Below are positions 27,360 through 35,379 of a stretch of DNA of 50,128 nt, one piece after another (positions within the stretch are counted from its first letter, which is position 1; the number at the start of each line of letters is the position of its first letter). Position numbers and translations under genes: made by a program. The stretch comes from JALONO01 sp038209965 (GTDB lineage: Bacteria > Bacteroidota > Bacteroidia > Cytophagales > Thermoflexibacteraceae), in contig JBBQXF010000020.1 in the NCBI GenBank assembly GCA_038209965.1, positions 1 through 50,128 of the forward strand, given 5' to 3'. The notes below the pieces were generated by a model. That model did no database searches. It was given only the letters and a program-made list of their open reading frames with translations, and was not told where the DNA came from.

Positions 27360-27497
27360 ATGAATCCGGATAAATACCCATTTTTAAATTTAGTGCTGGG
27401 AAATGTCGGTTCTTTTATCTCAATCGCAATATTTACTAACTTTATTAATGGAACTGGCGTGGGGCAATTACTATTTCCATTTCCATCACTACTTTAG
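27360..27497 (+). CDS. Possible small hydrophobic protein, 45 aa
   Basis: An ATG-to-TAG frame encoding MNPDKYPFLN followed by a hydrophobic run (LVLGNVGSFISIAIFTNFIN) and GTGVGQLLFPFPSLL. It ends 3 bases before a strong terminator hairpin. It sits alone in the 453-base spacer between the ROK and SRPBCC genes, in AT-rich DNA. The position directly before a terminator is what makes it believable; no homologue is recognised and no canonical promoter is obvious. It may be a small membrane protein or a chance frame. The rest of 27105-27359 shows nothing further. Confidence 0.35.
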   Translation: MNPDKYPFLNLVLGNVGSFISIAIFTNFINGTGVGQLLFPFPSLL

Positions 27498-27500
27498 ATC

Positions 27501-27544
27501 ACAAGAATTTCCCCTGCTTCAAAGCAAGGGAAATTCTTGTTTTA
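27501..27544 (+). terminator. Strong intrinsic terminator
   Basis: Stem ACAAGAATTTCCC(C)TGCT / AGCA(A)GGGAAATTCTTGT: 17 of 18 positions pair, with a 4-base loop. TTTT follows on the plus strand. It ends any transcript coming from 27360-27497 or from the ROK gene, and it protects the oppositely oriented SRPBCC gene. Confidence 0.8.
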
Positions 27545-27557
27545 AAATATAGCCTTC

Positions 27558-28097
27558 CTATTGTTCAACCGCTTGTTTGAGCAAATCCATGCCCAGTTGG
27601 TTCGTTTTTTCCATTTCGCCCTTAGCACCAAAGACCCACATAAAAAACGCTTCCACCATGCCCGACTGCACCCTGAAATCTTGGGTGACCTCAATTCCAT
27701 TTGCCGTTTCTTTGAACGTATAATCAAAAGTTGGCTTGGCGACAAATGGTTTTTGGATATCACATTTCATCCCAACAAAGCTGAATGTGTCCACTTTTAC
27801 GACTTCCTGATAACCAAGGTCTTTCCCCTGATTCCCGTTCCAATGGTACTGCGCACCAACAGTGCCATCTGTGCCCTTTACCTCATACTTTTGCGTTGGG
27901 TCTTGTGCCAAAAATGGCGACCATTTCGGAAAATTGCCCATGTACCTCACCATGTCAAACACTTTTTCCCTTGAACCTTTTACGATCACTGACTTTACTA
28001 TCTGGATGGAGGTCAATCCGCTGGCCTTGTACAGGCCAAATCCAATGAATGCCGCCATGGCAATTCCAATCATCGAGAATATCATCTTTTTGTTCAC
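27558..28097 (-). CDS. SRPBCC (START/polyketide-cyclase-like) domain protein
   Basis: 179 aa. An N-terminal hydrophobic segment (IFSMIGIAMAAFIGFGLYKA) may anchor or export it. The rest is an SRPBCC fold: VKSVIVKGSREKVFDMVRYM, a FPKWSPFL motif after the first helices, GAQYHWNGN strands and a long C-terminal helix. These proteins bind hydrophobic ligands; the ligand is unknown. The gene begins 19 bases after the YCII-domain gene on the same strand, so the two are probably one operon. SRPBCC and YCII genes are often neighbours in Bacteroidota. Confidence 0.82.
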   Translation of the reverse strand: MNKKMIFSMIGIAMAAFIGFGLYKASGLTSIQIVKSVIVKGSREKVFDMVRYMGNFPKWSPFLAQDPTQKYEVKGTDGTVGAQYHWNGNQGKDLGYQEVVKVDTFSFVGMKCDIQKPFVAKPTFDYTFKETANGIEVTQDFRVQSGMVEAFFMWVFGAKGEMEKTNQLGMDLLKQAVEQ

Positions 28098-28116
28098 TTT
28101 TGGGTTAGTTTAAAAA

Positions 28117-28464
28117 TTACATTGGGGTTACTTCCCTTACTTCCACCATTCCACCCATTAATAATATGGGGCAATCTTTTGCCAGTTCCGTTGCCTCGTC
28201 CAGGGAGGCTGCCCTCACAACCATATTGCCCCCAAGGATTTGATTTTCAGCAATACAAAATCCCTGTTTTACAGTTTTATCCGGAAAAATTTGGTTGCCC
28301 TCAAACCCTAGTTGGTGGGTGCTCACCAATTTTTCCTGAATGGCGATGGTGCCAATAAATGCACCCCAAAGTTGCTGCTGCTCGTTCATTTGGGCTTCGG
28401 TCGGCTGGTAATCGTTGCTGGGTTCATACCTGAACAACAGCATAAATTCTTTTGTCTGTACCAT
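28117..28464 (-). CDS. YCII-related (DGPF) domain protein
   Basis: 115 aa. Starts with EFMLLFRYEPSNDYQPTEAQ and continues with WGAFIGTIAIQEKLVSTHQL and NMVVRAASLDEATELAKDCP, ending GGMVEVREV. This is the dimeric ferredoxin-like YCII/DGPF fold, usually soluble and often linked to extracytoplasmic-function sigma factors or stress genes. No sigma factor is adjacent here. It is first in a two-gene unit with the SRPBCC gene. Confidence 0.85.
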   Translation of the reverse strand: MVQTKEFMLLFRYEPSNDYQPTEAQMNEQQQLWGAFIGTIAIQEKLVSTHQLGFEGNQIFPDKTVKQGFCIAENQILGGNMVVRAASLDEATELAKDCPILLMGGMVEVREVTPM

Positions 28465-28496
28465 ATTGTTTGATTTTTAAATTGTTGATAATGGTA

Positions 28497-28504
28497 CAAA
28501 AGTA
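28497..28504 (-). promoter_or_regulatory. -7 promoter element for the YCII-SRPBCC unit
   Basis: The minus strand reads TACTTTTG, a full TAnnTTTG match 33 bases before the YCII ATG. Confidence 0.5.
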
Positions 28505-28766
28505 TGGCCCCCCAACAACCTTAATCTTGCCATAGGACAAGAAAAAAAATGGCCCATACTTATTTGTCAAAGTGGGTGGTTTCCAGAAAAAGCCGTGCCC
28601 GGGACCTGAAAATGCTGGAAAAGCAATCCGGGGGAATTGAAAACGGTTTACGGGGGATAGCGGGCGTAGCGGCTGATGGTGGTTGGCGAGGAAGCCCACC
28701 ATGGGTGCGCCCGAGACTTGGCCAACCCAGAAAAATCGTGTGCGAATTACTAATGCAGGACCTGAC

Positions 28767-28802
28767 GCAGATCAGTTGGAATTGTCATCTCAACTGATCT
28801 GC
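28767..28802. repeat. Perfect 12-bp inverted repeat
   Basis: GCAGATCAGTTG / CAACTGATCTGC with a 12-base spacer, 36 bases past the stop of the membrane-protein gene at 28838. On the plus strand it is followed by ATTATTTT; on the minus strand there is no T tract. It could be a weak terminator or a protein-binding palindrome. The remaining spacer 28505-28766 contains open frames but nothing protein-like that I would support. Confidence 0.55.
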
Positions 28803-28837
28803 ATTATTTTAACTCAATCACGTGTCCAGTCTTGGCA

Positions 28838-29548
28838 CTACACGCTCCTAATTTTCTTAAAAATAGCAATGTGCAAAAAAATAATGACCGGTGGAGCAAA
28901 AGCAGGTATAAAACAAAACGGGAATTGGGCTAACGTGTCCACTCCCATAGCACCTGTATCAATCGATATTTTAGTGAGTACTATGGCCGTCACGGCAGTA
29001 AATAGAATATCTATAAATCCGAATACGTTCCAAATATAAGTAAGTTTCTTTGCGAAAGGTTTTTTATTTGAAATTGCATTGACTACAAAAACGCTTGTGA
29101 TGGCAGTTACTATATCGCCAAATCCTGCTACAAGTGCAAAAAAGCCGGGCAATGCTTTCTGGTAAGCCAACAAAACGAAAAATACCCCAATCAACCTAAA
29201 AATATGCACCCTCACTAAATCTTCCAATTTTAAGTTCTCTAAGAGTATTTTGTAAATATTTAGGTTGATCACAACTGTAAACAAGAAAACCGCAAGGGGA
29301 AAAGTACAGTACAACAATACTATTGGTGGCAAGAACACCTTCACAAACATATCATTGAAGCTGGCGATGGTAACATAAGTGAAGTATAGGGCAAAAAATC
29401 CAATTATAGCATAGAATACATTGGACTTGCTACCAGTAGGCGCGGCTTTCTTAACCATGAGCCCGATCATAATTGTTGGGATAAAGATGACCGTCAAAAA
29501 CAAAACCCCGATCCATTCAGGTACAAAGTACTGGGTTAAAGTGTTCAT
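28838..29548 (-). CDS. Multi-pass membrane protein of unknown function
   Basis: 236 aa with about seven hydrophobic segments (e.g. WIGVLFLTVIFIPTIMIGLM, NVFYAIIGFFALYFTYVTIA, VFLPPIVLLYCTFPLAVFLF, FVLLAYQKALPGFFALVAGF, FIDILFTAVTAIVLT, FAPPVIIFLHIAIF). No enzyme motif recognised. Its ATG overlaps the stop of the Crp-like gene in an ATGA junction, indicating translational coupling. It is probably the regulator's partner or target. AT-rich compared with the backbone. Confidence 0.75.
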   Translation of the reverse strand: MNTLTQYFVPEWIGVLFLTVIFIPTIMIGLMVKKAAPTGSKSNVFYAIIGFFALYFTYVTIASFNDMFVKVFLPPIVLLYCTFPLAVFLFTVVINLNIYKILLENLKLEDLVRVHIFRLIGVFFVLLAYQKALPGFFALVAGFGDIVTAITSVFVVNAISNKKPFAKKLTYIWNVFGFIDILFTAVTAIVLTKISIDTGAMGVDTLAQFPFCFIPAFAPPVIIFLHIAIFKKIRSV

Positions 29549-30126
29549 TTGTTGTCAGCTAGTTCTTTTCTGATTCGGCTCAATGAGGTGTCTGTAACAC
29601 CTAAAAATGTCGCAATTTGTTTAAGTGGCACATTTAGGACAATATCGGGCTTTTGTTTTATTAAGCTTAGGTATCTGTCTTTGGCCGAATCTGTAATCAT
29701 TGACACCATGTGGTTTTTAAGTTCAAAATAATTATTGACCAATCGCGTACGCCCAACTTCCCTAAATGTCTCAATGCTAAAAAGTTTCATAAAGTCATCA
29801 AAGGTTATTTTCCATGCGGCACAAGGTGTTATGGCTTGAATGCTTTCCCTGCACTTGGTGCGCAAAAAGTAAGAATGCCAATCAATCACAATATCGGTTG
29901 AACTAAAAAAATTTGTACTTATGTCATTGCCTTCCAAGTCGATTGCATACGAACGGGCAAAACCACTTTCCAGAAAATAATAAAAATTGGCTATTGTTCC
30001 AGTCTTTACTAAATAGTCATTTTTAGCAAACTCAATTTTTTTATACTGATTTAAAATTTTTTCTAAATCATCATTTTTAAAATTCGGTTCGCTAAAGATT
30101 TTTGTCAAAAAATGTTTTTCTTGCAT
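29545..30126 (-). CDS. Crp/Fnr family transcriptional regulator
   Basis: 193 aa. An N-terminal cyclic-nucleotide-binding-type beta-roll (IEFAKNDYLVKTGTIANFYY, FLESGFARSYAIDLEGNDI) is followed by a helix-turn-helix near the C-terminus (PLKQIATFLGVTDTSLSRIR). It lacks the cysteine cluster of Fnr and the full cAMP-binding residues of Crp, like many Bacteroidota members of this family. The frame is open upstream to 30195, but the ATG at 30126 gives the usual short N-terminus (MQEKHFLTKIF). It overlaps the downstream membrane-protein gene by 4 bases. A copy of the intergenic repeat lies 58 bases upstream. Confidence 0.86.
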   Translation of the reverse strand: MQEKHFLTKIFSEPNFKNDDLEKILNQYKKIEFAKNDYLVKTGTIANFYYFLESGFARSYAIDLEGNDISTNFFSSTDIVIDWHSYFLRTKCRESIQAITPCAAWKITFDDFMKLFSIETFREVGRTRLVNNYFELKNHMVSMITDSAKDRYLSLIKQKPDIVLNVPLKQIATFLGVTDTSLSRIRKELADNK

Positions 30127-30183
30127 TATTGTCGTTGTTTTGTCTGAATGTGCTGGCTCAATCCGTTCGGTAAAGTCCCAGTT

Positions 30184-30250
30184 GGGCAAAGTCACAGACT
30201 TTGCCGGAAAAATAAGTAATAATCTGTAACTTTCGTCAACCGCCAGTAAT
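30184..30250 (+). repeat. Hairpin-rich intergenic repeat, copy 3
   Basis: GGGCAAAGTC-ACA-GACTTTGCC, then AAAAATAAGT, a decayed second hairpin ending AACTTTCGTCAAC, and CGCCAG. It aligns with copy 2 (3896-3993) over about 65 bases, including the AAAAATAAGT and CTTTCGTCA blocks. The third stem is not recognisable. Same orientation as the other copies; here it is just upstream of the Crp-like gene. Confidence 0.7.
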
Positions 30251-30909
30251 CGTAGACGCTGACGGCAGAGTCGGGAAAGTTGATTCTGGGCGCATAGCCT
30301 TCCATGCTTTTTTTCCGCTTTCTCCTTCCAAAAGAATGTTTTTGTTACATTGATTACTGAACTCCACCCCTTTGAATTGACCTAATCCTAAAAGTAATAC
30401 CCCAAAAAAATACACTTGTGCCAGTTGCGCAAGTCAACTCGCGGATCATTCCTCTCGCTTTTATCGGCTGATCTGAGCAAGTGAAAGCATTCATTTGGGC
30501 CGTCAATCCAAATGTTAGCGGTATCAAGCTTTAGGGCCTTGGGATCACAGATAGCGCGCAGCCATTGCCCAATAAGTTGAAGGCCAGCACTGTTGCACTG
30601 ATGCACAAAATTGGATCCTTGAGATGCCCCATGTTATTTTCTCAAAAAGTGTACATAACTTTACAGAGGAAAAGATGAAAAATTTAGAATTTTAATCCGT
30701 GCCGGTGTCAAGCGGTTTAAAATCAAATACGAAAAGGTTTCTCCTGCCACGGAACAGCGGCTTGTGGGGCAGTTTTACCCGTTGAAGCGGCCATTGTTGA
30801 TTAAACCCTTGACGTTTGCTATAAATCAAATGCCCAGTTTTCATAATGTTCACTGCGAAACAATTTTGTTTTTTGCATCACCATTCATTATCACTAAACT
30901 AAACTTACC
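30251..30909. other. Spacer with coding-like fragments but no supportable gene
   Basis: About 660 bases before the TPR gene. A plus-strand frame is open from 30659 to 30913 without an early ATG and reads KFRILIRAGVKRFKIKYEKV and SPATEQRLVGQFYPLKRPLL in its first part; it ends in an ATGA overlap with the next gene. On the minus strand, 30388-30606 could encode 72 aa (NIWIDGPNECFHLLRSADKS). Neither is recognised, and both may be relics or chance frames. Confidence 0.3.
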
Positions 30910-32538
30910 ATGAATCCAGACGACGAGATTTTCCGCCAATTCATCGCCAAAGCCATTGAGATCCAAGCTGAAAAGGACTCCCAAACCTTGAGTAACGAAG
31001 AGATGCAGCAAGTGGCCGCCTCGATGGGCATCACATTAGCCGATCTGGAAGCCGCGTACAATGCCTATTGGCAACGCGGCACCAGCTTTGCGCGGCTCAA
31101 CAATTGGGACGATGCCATTGTCGAGCTGGAACAGGCCGTGGCGCTCAAACCCGATCAGCCGAGGGTAATTTATGCACTGGCCAATGCCTACCGCAAGCGA
31201 TGGGAGTTGACCAACAACCGAGGCGATCAAGCACATGCTTTGGCCTTGGCCAACCGGTGTGCCGAGTTGGATCCCAGCCACTTTGAATCGCTCCAGCTGA
31301 TCAGTGAACTAAAATCATCGTCCAAGCCCGAGCTGCCCAACCCAAGACGCCTGAAATCCATCTTTTCATTGGCAAGCGGGTTACTGTTCTTAGGCTTAGT
31401 GCTCATGATGATGATGTGGCTGTTTGGGCAGGAATCGAGCAGCACCATTGTTGTTTCCGGGTCCGCCGAAGAGGTGGCTGAAACAGCCGAGGAGGCCAAA
31501 CCGTCCAACCGCACAATAAACGAGAGTTTTGCACTTTTGGGGGATCGTGGCCCAGTTTATTGGTTGTTTACCCAAAAGAACGATATAAGTGGAGGAGCGA
31601 AAGAGTGGTCAAAAAATTATTACCTCACCCTGATCAATCCCCTAACGGGTGATCAAAATAAAACCATTACCTTGTTGGAGGGAGGCGATTATTACAACAA
31701 TCCCCGTGAATCGGTTGACATTGTTTATTTGGGTGGCAAGGTATATGAAATAGATGAAAAAAACGCCAAGTTTATTGCCCGGGATATTTACAGTGGCGAA
31801 ATAGTGGAAGACAATGCCCGGCTCAGCCAACGATTTCCGGCGCTGAGTGCTGGTATTGGTAAGCTGGAGGTTCATAATGGTTGGTTTGAGCTGGTGACCA
31901 CCACTGGTGAAAAATACTGGTATGCTCCCAGCATGAACTTTTTTGGTTCTGATACCGAGAAGCTTGAAGTAAATGGAAATTACAACACCAAAAAGGGCTG
32001 GCGTAATGTCAACCAATGGGTGTTCACCGAGGGGGATGTCAAAAAATTATACTTGATCAACAATCAGGTTTCGCCTTATCAGATGATGTTTAGCAGTCAC
32101 CAAAATAACTATGAGGAAAATGAAGAGATGCTACAACTCAGGTACCGGGCCGGCCATACGGGTTATCGGGGCATTCGCCAAATACCCAACCGGACTTTTA
32201 TCAGTCCCAAGATGATTTATGCCAGTTCAGCCTTGGCTGTGATCTTGCACGCCTCCGAGGTGGGAGCCAACGCCAAGCCCCTGCTCACTTGCTTGGACAG
32301 CCTGGGCAATCTGCGCTGGTACAACGATGCCCCAACGGCCACCATTTTCGCCAGTCGAGGGGAGGGCACGAGCAGCTTCGGCGGCAATATAGAGGTATAT
32401 TACCATGCCGATAAAATAGTGATCAATAATTCCTCCGTTTATGTAGCGGGTGATTACCAACGTTATGCCTGCGAGCTTGACCTCAAAACCGGCCGAATCA
32501 ATTGGGAATATTCGCCCACTGCGCCCAAGAACAATTAA
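30910..32538 (+). CDS. TPR-containing single-pass membrane protein
   Basis: 542 aa. A helical N-terminus (DEIFRQFIAKAIEIQAEKDS, then ASMGITLADLEAAYNAYWQR) leads into two or three TPR-like helix pairs (AIVELEQAVALKPDQPRVIY). One transmembrane helix follows at about 155-178 (SLASGLLFLGLVLMMMMWLF), then a long C-terminal domain of repeated beta strands (about 200-540: VYEIDEKNAKFIARDIYSGE, CELDLKTGRINWEYSP). The strands resemble a PQQ/WD-type propeller that ends by comparing stored values. The layout suggests cytoplasmic TPRs and a periplasmic sensor domain. Function unknown; no operon partner. Confidence 0.75.
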   Translation: MNPDDEIFRQFIAKAIEIQAEKDSQTLSNEEMQQVAASMGITLADLEAAYNAYWQRGTSFARLNNWDDAIVELEQAVALKPDQPRVIYALANAYRKRWELTNNRGDQAHALALANRCAELDPSHFESLQLISELKSSSKPELPNPRRLKSIFSLASGLLFLGLVLMMMMWLFGQESSSTIVVSGSAEEVAETAEEAKPSNRTINESFALLGDRGPVYWLFTQKNDISGGAKEWSKNYYLTLINPLTGDQNKTITLLEGGDYYNNPRESVDIVYLGGKVYEIDEKNAKFIARDIYSGEIVEDNARLSQRFPALSAGIGKLEVHNGWFELVTTTGEKYWYAPSMNFFGSDTEKLEVNGNYNTKKGWRNVNQWVFTEGDVKKLYLINNQVSPYQMMFSSHQNNYEENEEMLQLRYRAGHTGYRGIRQIPNRTFISPKMIYASSALAVILHASEVGANAKPLLTCLDSLGNLRWYNDAPTATIFASRGEGTSSFGGNIEVYYHADKIVINNSSVYVAGDYQRYACELDLKTGRINWEYSPTAPKNN

Positions 32539-32873
32539 TTTTATCGGTCTGTTGGGAAAAGGACAAACAACCTTTTTCGTCAAGCGCTTGTAAGAATAAA
32601 CGAGCCAACTCTTTTTGTGATCTTGGCACAAACCAAAGTTGGTGACCGGCTTTGGCATGGTGTGGCTTCGTTGCTGGCAAAAAGCATTTTTGTGTGCATC
32701 GAATATCTGCTTCTCTGTTGCGCTTGTGAGATGTGCCCAAACTAAATTGGGTCTTTATTGACTGGTAAGACCAATCATCGGGAACCAAAGAAATATGAGC
32801 GGTTAATCGCCTTGACCACCCCAATTTTAATATAATAATTGAGTTTCAGTTTTTCACTTTCATCTTTTTAGTT
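32539..32873. other. Spacer of 335 bases without a supported gene
   Basis: Between the TPR gene and the Rieske gene. A 108-codon minus-strand frame (32498-32824) crosses it but overlaps the end of the TPR gene and is unrecognised. AT-rich sequence just before 32874 is the probable promoter region of the Rieske gene; no exact TAnnTTTG is seen. Confidence 0.4.
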
Positions 32874-33329
32874 ATGAATCGCATTGAATTTCTCAAAAGT
32901 CTTGGCCTTAGCGGCGCGTCCCTCATTGCCTTCACCTGTTTGGGGGGGCTATCCTCGTGTGGGAACAAAAGCACCAACGATCCCACTCCCTTAAACAATG
33001 ATGTGGTCATTGACTTGAATTTGGCCGAGAATGCCAACTTGCGCAATGCCGGTGGCTCGCGGATCCTGATCCAAGAGCGCATCGTGATCGCCCGCGTGAG
33101 CCAAAGCCAATTTGTGGCCGCCACCCATGTGTGCAGCCACCAAGGCAATGCCGCCGTTTCGTTCAATGCCGGGCTGAACAGTGGGGCTGGGGGCTTTAGC
33201 TGCTCAGTTCATGGCGCTCGGTTCAGCTTGACCGGGGTCGGCCAGAACTCCGAGGGCAGCGCGGGGTTGAAAATTTACACCTCCCAGTTCAATGCCCAAA
33301 CCAATGTCCTGACCATCAAGGCCGCCTAG
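32874..33329 (+). CDS. Rieske (2Fe-2S) domain lipoprotein
   Basis: 151 aa. The N-terminus (MNRIEFLKSLGLSGASLIAF) ends in a lipobox GLSSC, with Cys29 as the predicted lipid site. The two cluster-binding boxes are complete: Cys87-x-His89 (VCSHQG) and Cys110-x-x-His113 (CSVHGARF). The spacing fits small Bacteroidota Rieske proteins, which are likely electron carriers on the periplasmic side. No cytochrome bc gene is adjacent, so the partner is unknown. Confidence 0.88.
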   Translation: MNRIEFLKSLGLSGASLIAFTCLGGLSSCGNKSTNDPTPLNNDVVIDLNLAENANLRNAGGSRILIQERIVIARVSQSQFVAATHVCSHQGNAAVSFNAGLNSGAGGFSCSVHGARFSLTGVGQNSEGSAGLKIYTSQFNAQTNVLTIKAA

Positions 33330-33471
33330 TTTATCGCTATTTTACGCTTAAATTGCGGGGTTCAACTTTAGGCTTCTCGCCAATACCACTTTCTTTGCCC
33401 CACGCTGGGTTTTGTCCAGCTTGGTAACAAGGATTGGCATTTGCGGGAAGTCTATTCAACTTGTTTTGCCC

Positions 33472-34254
33472 ATGAATTTGGCCATTTATCAAATCGATGC
33501 CTTCACTTCGCACGTGTTTGGGGGCAATCCAGCCGCCGTTTGTCCCTTGGCCAGTTGGCTGCCCGATGCCCAGTTGCAGGCCATTGCGGCCGAGAATAAC
33601 CTAGCGGAAACCGCTTTCTTTGCCCCACGCGGCCGGGAGTTTGACATTCGCTGGTTTACCCCCGCAGTCGAGGTGGATCTGTGCGGTCACGCCACGTTGG
33701 CCACGGCGCACCTGATCCTCAATGAGTTGGGCCACCCCGACAATTTCGTGCATTTTCATTCCCGGAGCGGCCTACTGAAAGTCCATCGGCGCGATCACTT
33801 ATTGGAGCTCGATTTCCCGTCTACCACCCCCGCGCCCACTCCCGTCCCCGAGCGTCTGATCGAGGCGCTGGGCTTGGCTCCCCGGGAAGTGCTGCGCTCC
33901 AAATTTGACTATTTGTGCGTATATGCCGATCAGGCGGAGGTAATGAGCCTTTCCCCCGATTTTGGGGTGATGAAAAAAGTATCCACCCGGGGCATTATTG
34001 TGACTGCCCCCGGGACAAATTGCGCATTTGTATCCCGGTTTTTTGCGCCCTTGGCCGGCATCGACGAAGATCCCGTCACTGGCTCAGCCCATTGTGCCTT
34101 GGTTCCCTACTGGGCGGCGGTATTGGGCAAGCACAAGCTCCATGCCCGGCAGGTGTCCAAGCGGGGGGGCGAGCTGTGGTGCGATCTGGCCGGGGATCGG
34201 GTCAAAATGGCGGGGCAATCTGTCCTCTACCTCCGGGGCGAAATCACTATTTAA
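33472..34254 (+). CDS. PhzF family protein (diaminopimelate-epimerase-like fold)
   Basis: 260 aa, cytoplasmic. Seen: YQIDAFTSHVFGGNPAAVCP, the family's conserved Glu46 in AENNLAETAFF, IRWFTPAVEVDLCGHATLAT, FVSRFFAPLAGIDEDPVTGS and AHCALVPYW. These cover both pseudo-symmetric halves of the fold, and the length is normal. PhzF itself isomerises a phenazine precursor; most homologues are uncharacterised isomerases and no phenazine genes are here. The frame is open from 33412, but the ATG at 33472 gives the conserved N-terminus. Confidence 0.88.
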   Translation: MNLAIYQIDAFTSHVFGGNPAAVCPLASWLPDAQLQAIAAENNLAETAFFAPRGREFDIRWFTPAVEVDLCGHATLATAHLILNELGHPDNFVHFHSRSGLLKVHRRDHLLELDFPSTTPAPTPVPERLIEALGLAPREVLRSKFDYLCVYADQAEVMSLSPDFGVMKKVSTRGIIVTAPGTNCAFVSRFFAPLAGIDEDPVTGSAHCALVPYWAAVLGKHKLHARQVSKRGGELWCDLAGDRVKMAGQSVLYLRGEITI

Positions 34255-34267
34255 AGCTCGCCGATGC

Positions 34268-35026
34268 CTAGGCTTGGCCCAAAAAGGCCTTGATGTTGGT
34301 CTCACACTCTTGGACAACCTCCTCGGTGGTTTTGCCCACCCGGTCGATGGGGGCCAAGGCTGTGCAACGCAATCGGCAACCAAAAGGGATGGGCTTTAAC
34401 CCGTGTTTCATGATCTCCCACGAACCTTGAACGGCAATGGGCACCACCACTGCCTCGGGGGCCGCTTTGAGCAAAATGGCCAATCCCTGTGGTCTGAAAA
34501 ACTTTACTTTGCCATCGCGGGCGCGGGTACCCTCAGGAAAAATACAACCCGCATAGCAGTGTTGGGCCAAATACTCGCCAAAAGCTTTGAGCGCAGGCAG
34601 CGATTGGCGAATATTTTTGCGATTAATGCCCACCGAGCCACCGTGGCGCAGGTTGTAAGACACGCTGGGGAAACCCCGGGTCAGTTCCACTTTGGACACA
34701 TACTTGGGGTGAAACCGCCGGAACAACCAGCCGATGAGGGCAATGTCATACATGCTTTGGTGGTTGCTTACGAGCAGGAGCGGCCGATCGATGGGCAAGG
34801 GGGGCAGCGGGCCAAAGCCCACCGTGGCCCCGGTGATCTTGATTGCTTGCAATAAACAAAACAACATGGCGTCCACGGTTTTTTTGTGGGCCTCGTAGCC
34901 ACCCAGTTTTCGGGCCAACATTTGGATTGGGTGAAAAACGTAGAGCAACAAAAAAAAGGTGAGGGTAAAAATGGGCATTAATATCCAACCAAGAATCAAA
35001 CGTAACATATTTGAGTTTTTATGCAT
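34268..35026 (-). CDS. plsC: 1-acyl-sn-glycerol-3-phosphate acyltransferase
   Basis: Makes phosphatidic acid in the inner membrane by acylating lysophosphatidic acid. 252 aa. A hydrophobic N-terminal helix (LGWILMPIFTLTFFLLLYVF) precedes the acyltransferase domain, with NHQSMYD (the HX4D motif, His89 and Asp94) and the CIFPEGTRARDGKV block. Length is typical. The start could also be the ATG at 35008 (MLRLILGW). It ends 13 bases from the convergent phzF-like gene. Confidence 0.9.
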   Translation of the reverse strand: MHKNSNMLRLILGWILMPIFTLTFFLLLYVFHPIQMLARKLGGYEAHKKTVDAMLFCLLQAIKITGATVGFGPLPPLPIDRPLLLVSNHQSMYDIALIGWLFRRFHPKYVSKVELTRGFPSVSYNLRHGGSVGINRKNIRQSLPALKAFGEYLAQHCYAGCIFPEGTRARDGKVKFFRPQGLAILLKAAPEAVVVPIAVQGSWEIMKHGLKPIPFGCRLRCTALAPIDRVGKTTEEVVQECETNIKAFLGQA

Positions 35027-35379
35027 TGATAATCAATAGATTAAGTTTTATTTTTATCAATAGCTCACCTTTTAAGAATCCAGCTTTGGCTTGTTCTTCA
35101 AGCAATGAGAATAGCGCCGATGAATGACGCTGGAGTTTATTAATCCAACAAGCTGCCCATTTCTGCAACTTATTGTATTTCAACAAGTTAAGATAGGTTG
35201 AAAAACAAAGTTACTAGTCCAAAAAAACCCTTAAAATGCGGGCAACCGAAAATGGCCCAATGCTTTGAGGCTGTAATTTAGGGCAAAAAGTCACTTTTTT
35301 GCAAACAAAGGCAGTCCATCGGGCTTGGAAGACTCAATTTGTGGGCGATAAATTGGGGCCAATGTCAAGTCTTCTGTCT
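35027..35379. other. Spacer with a possible minus-strand coding fragment
   Basis: 353 bases between porQ and plsC. On the minus strand, about 35206 down to 35020, a frame without ATG reads KYNKLQKWAACWINKLQRHS and SALFSLLEEQAKAGFLKGEL before its TAA just inside the plsC start. It looks like the helical end of a protein but is unrecognised. No promoter or terminator is clear. Confidence 0.25.

Noticed and set aside
28549..28797. 82-codon plus frame between the YCII and membrane-protein genes
   Set aside because: Arg/Gly/Trp-rich low-quality sequence without homology or promoter.
32498..32824. 108-codon minus frame in the spacer before the Rieske gene
   Set aside because: Overlaps the end of the TPR gene, no recognised family, no promoter; could be a relic but not supportable.
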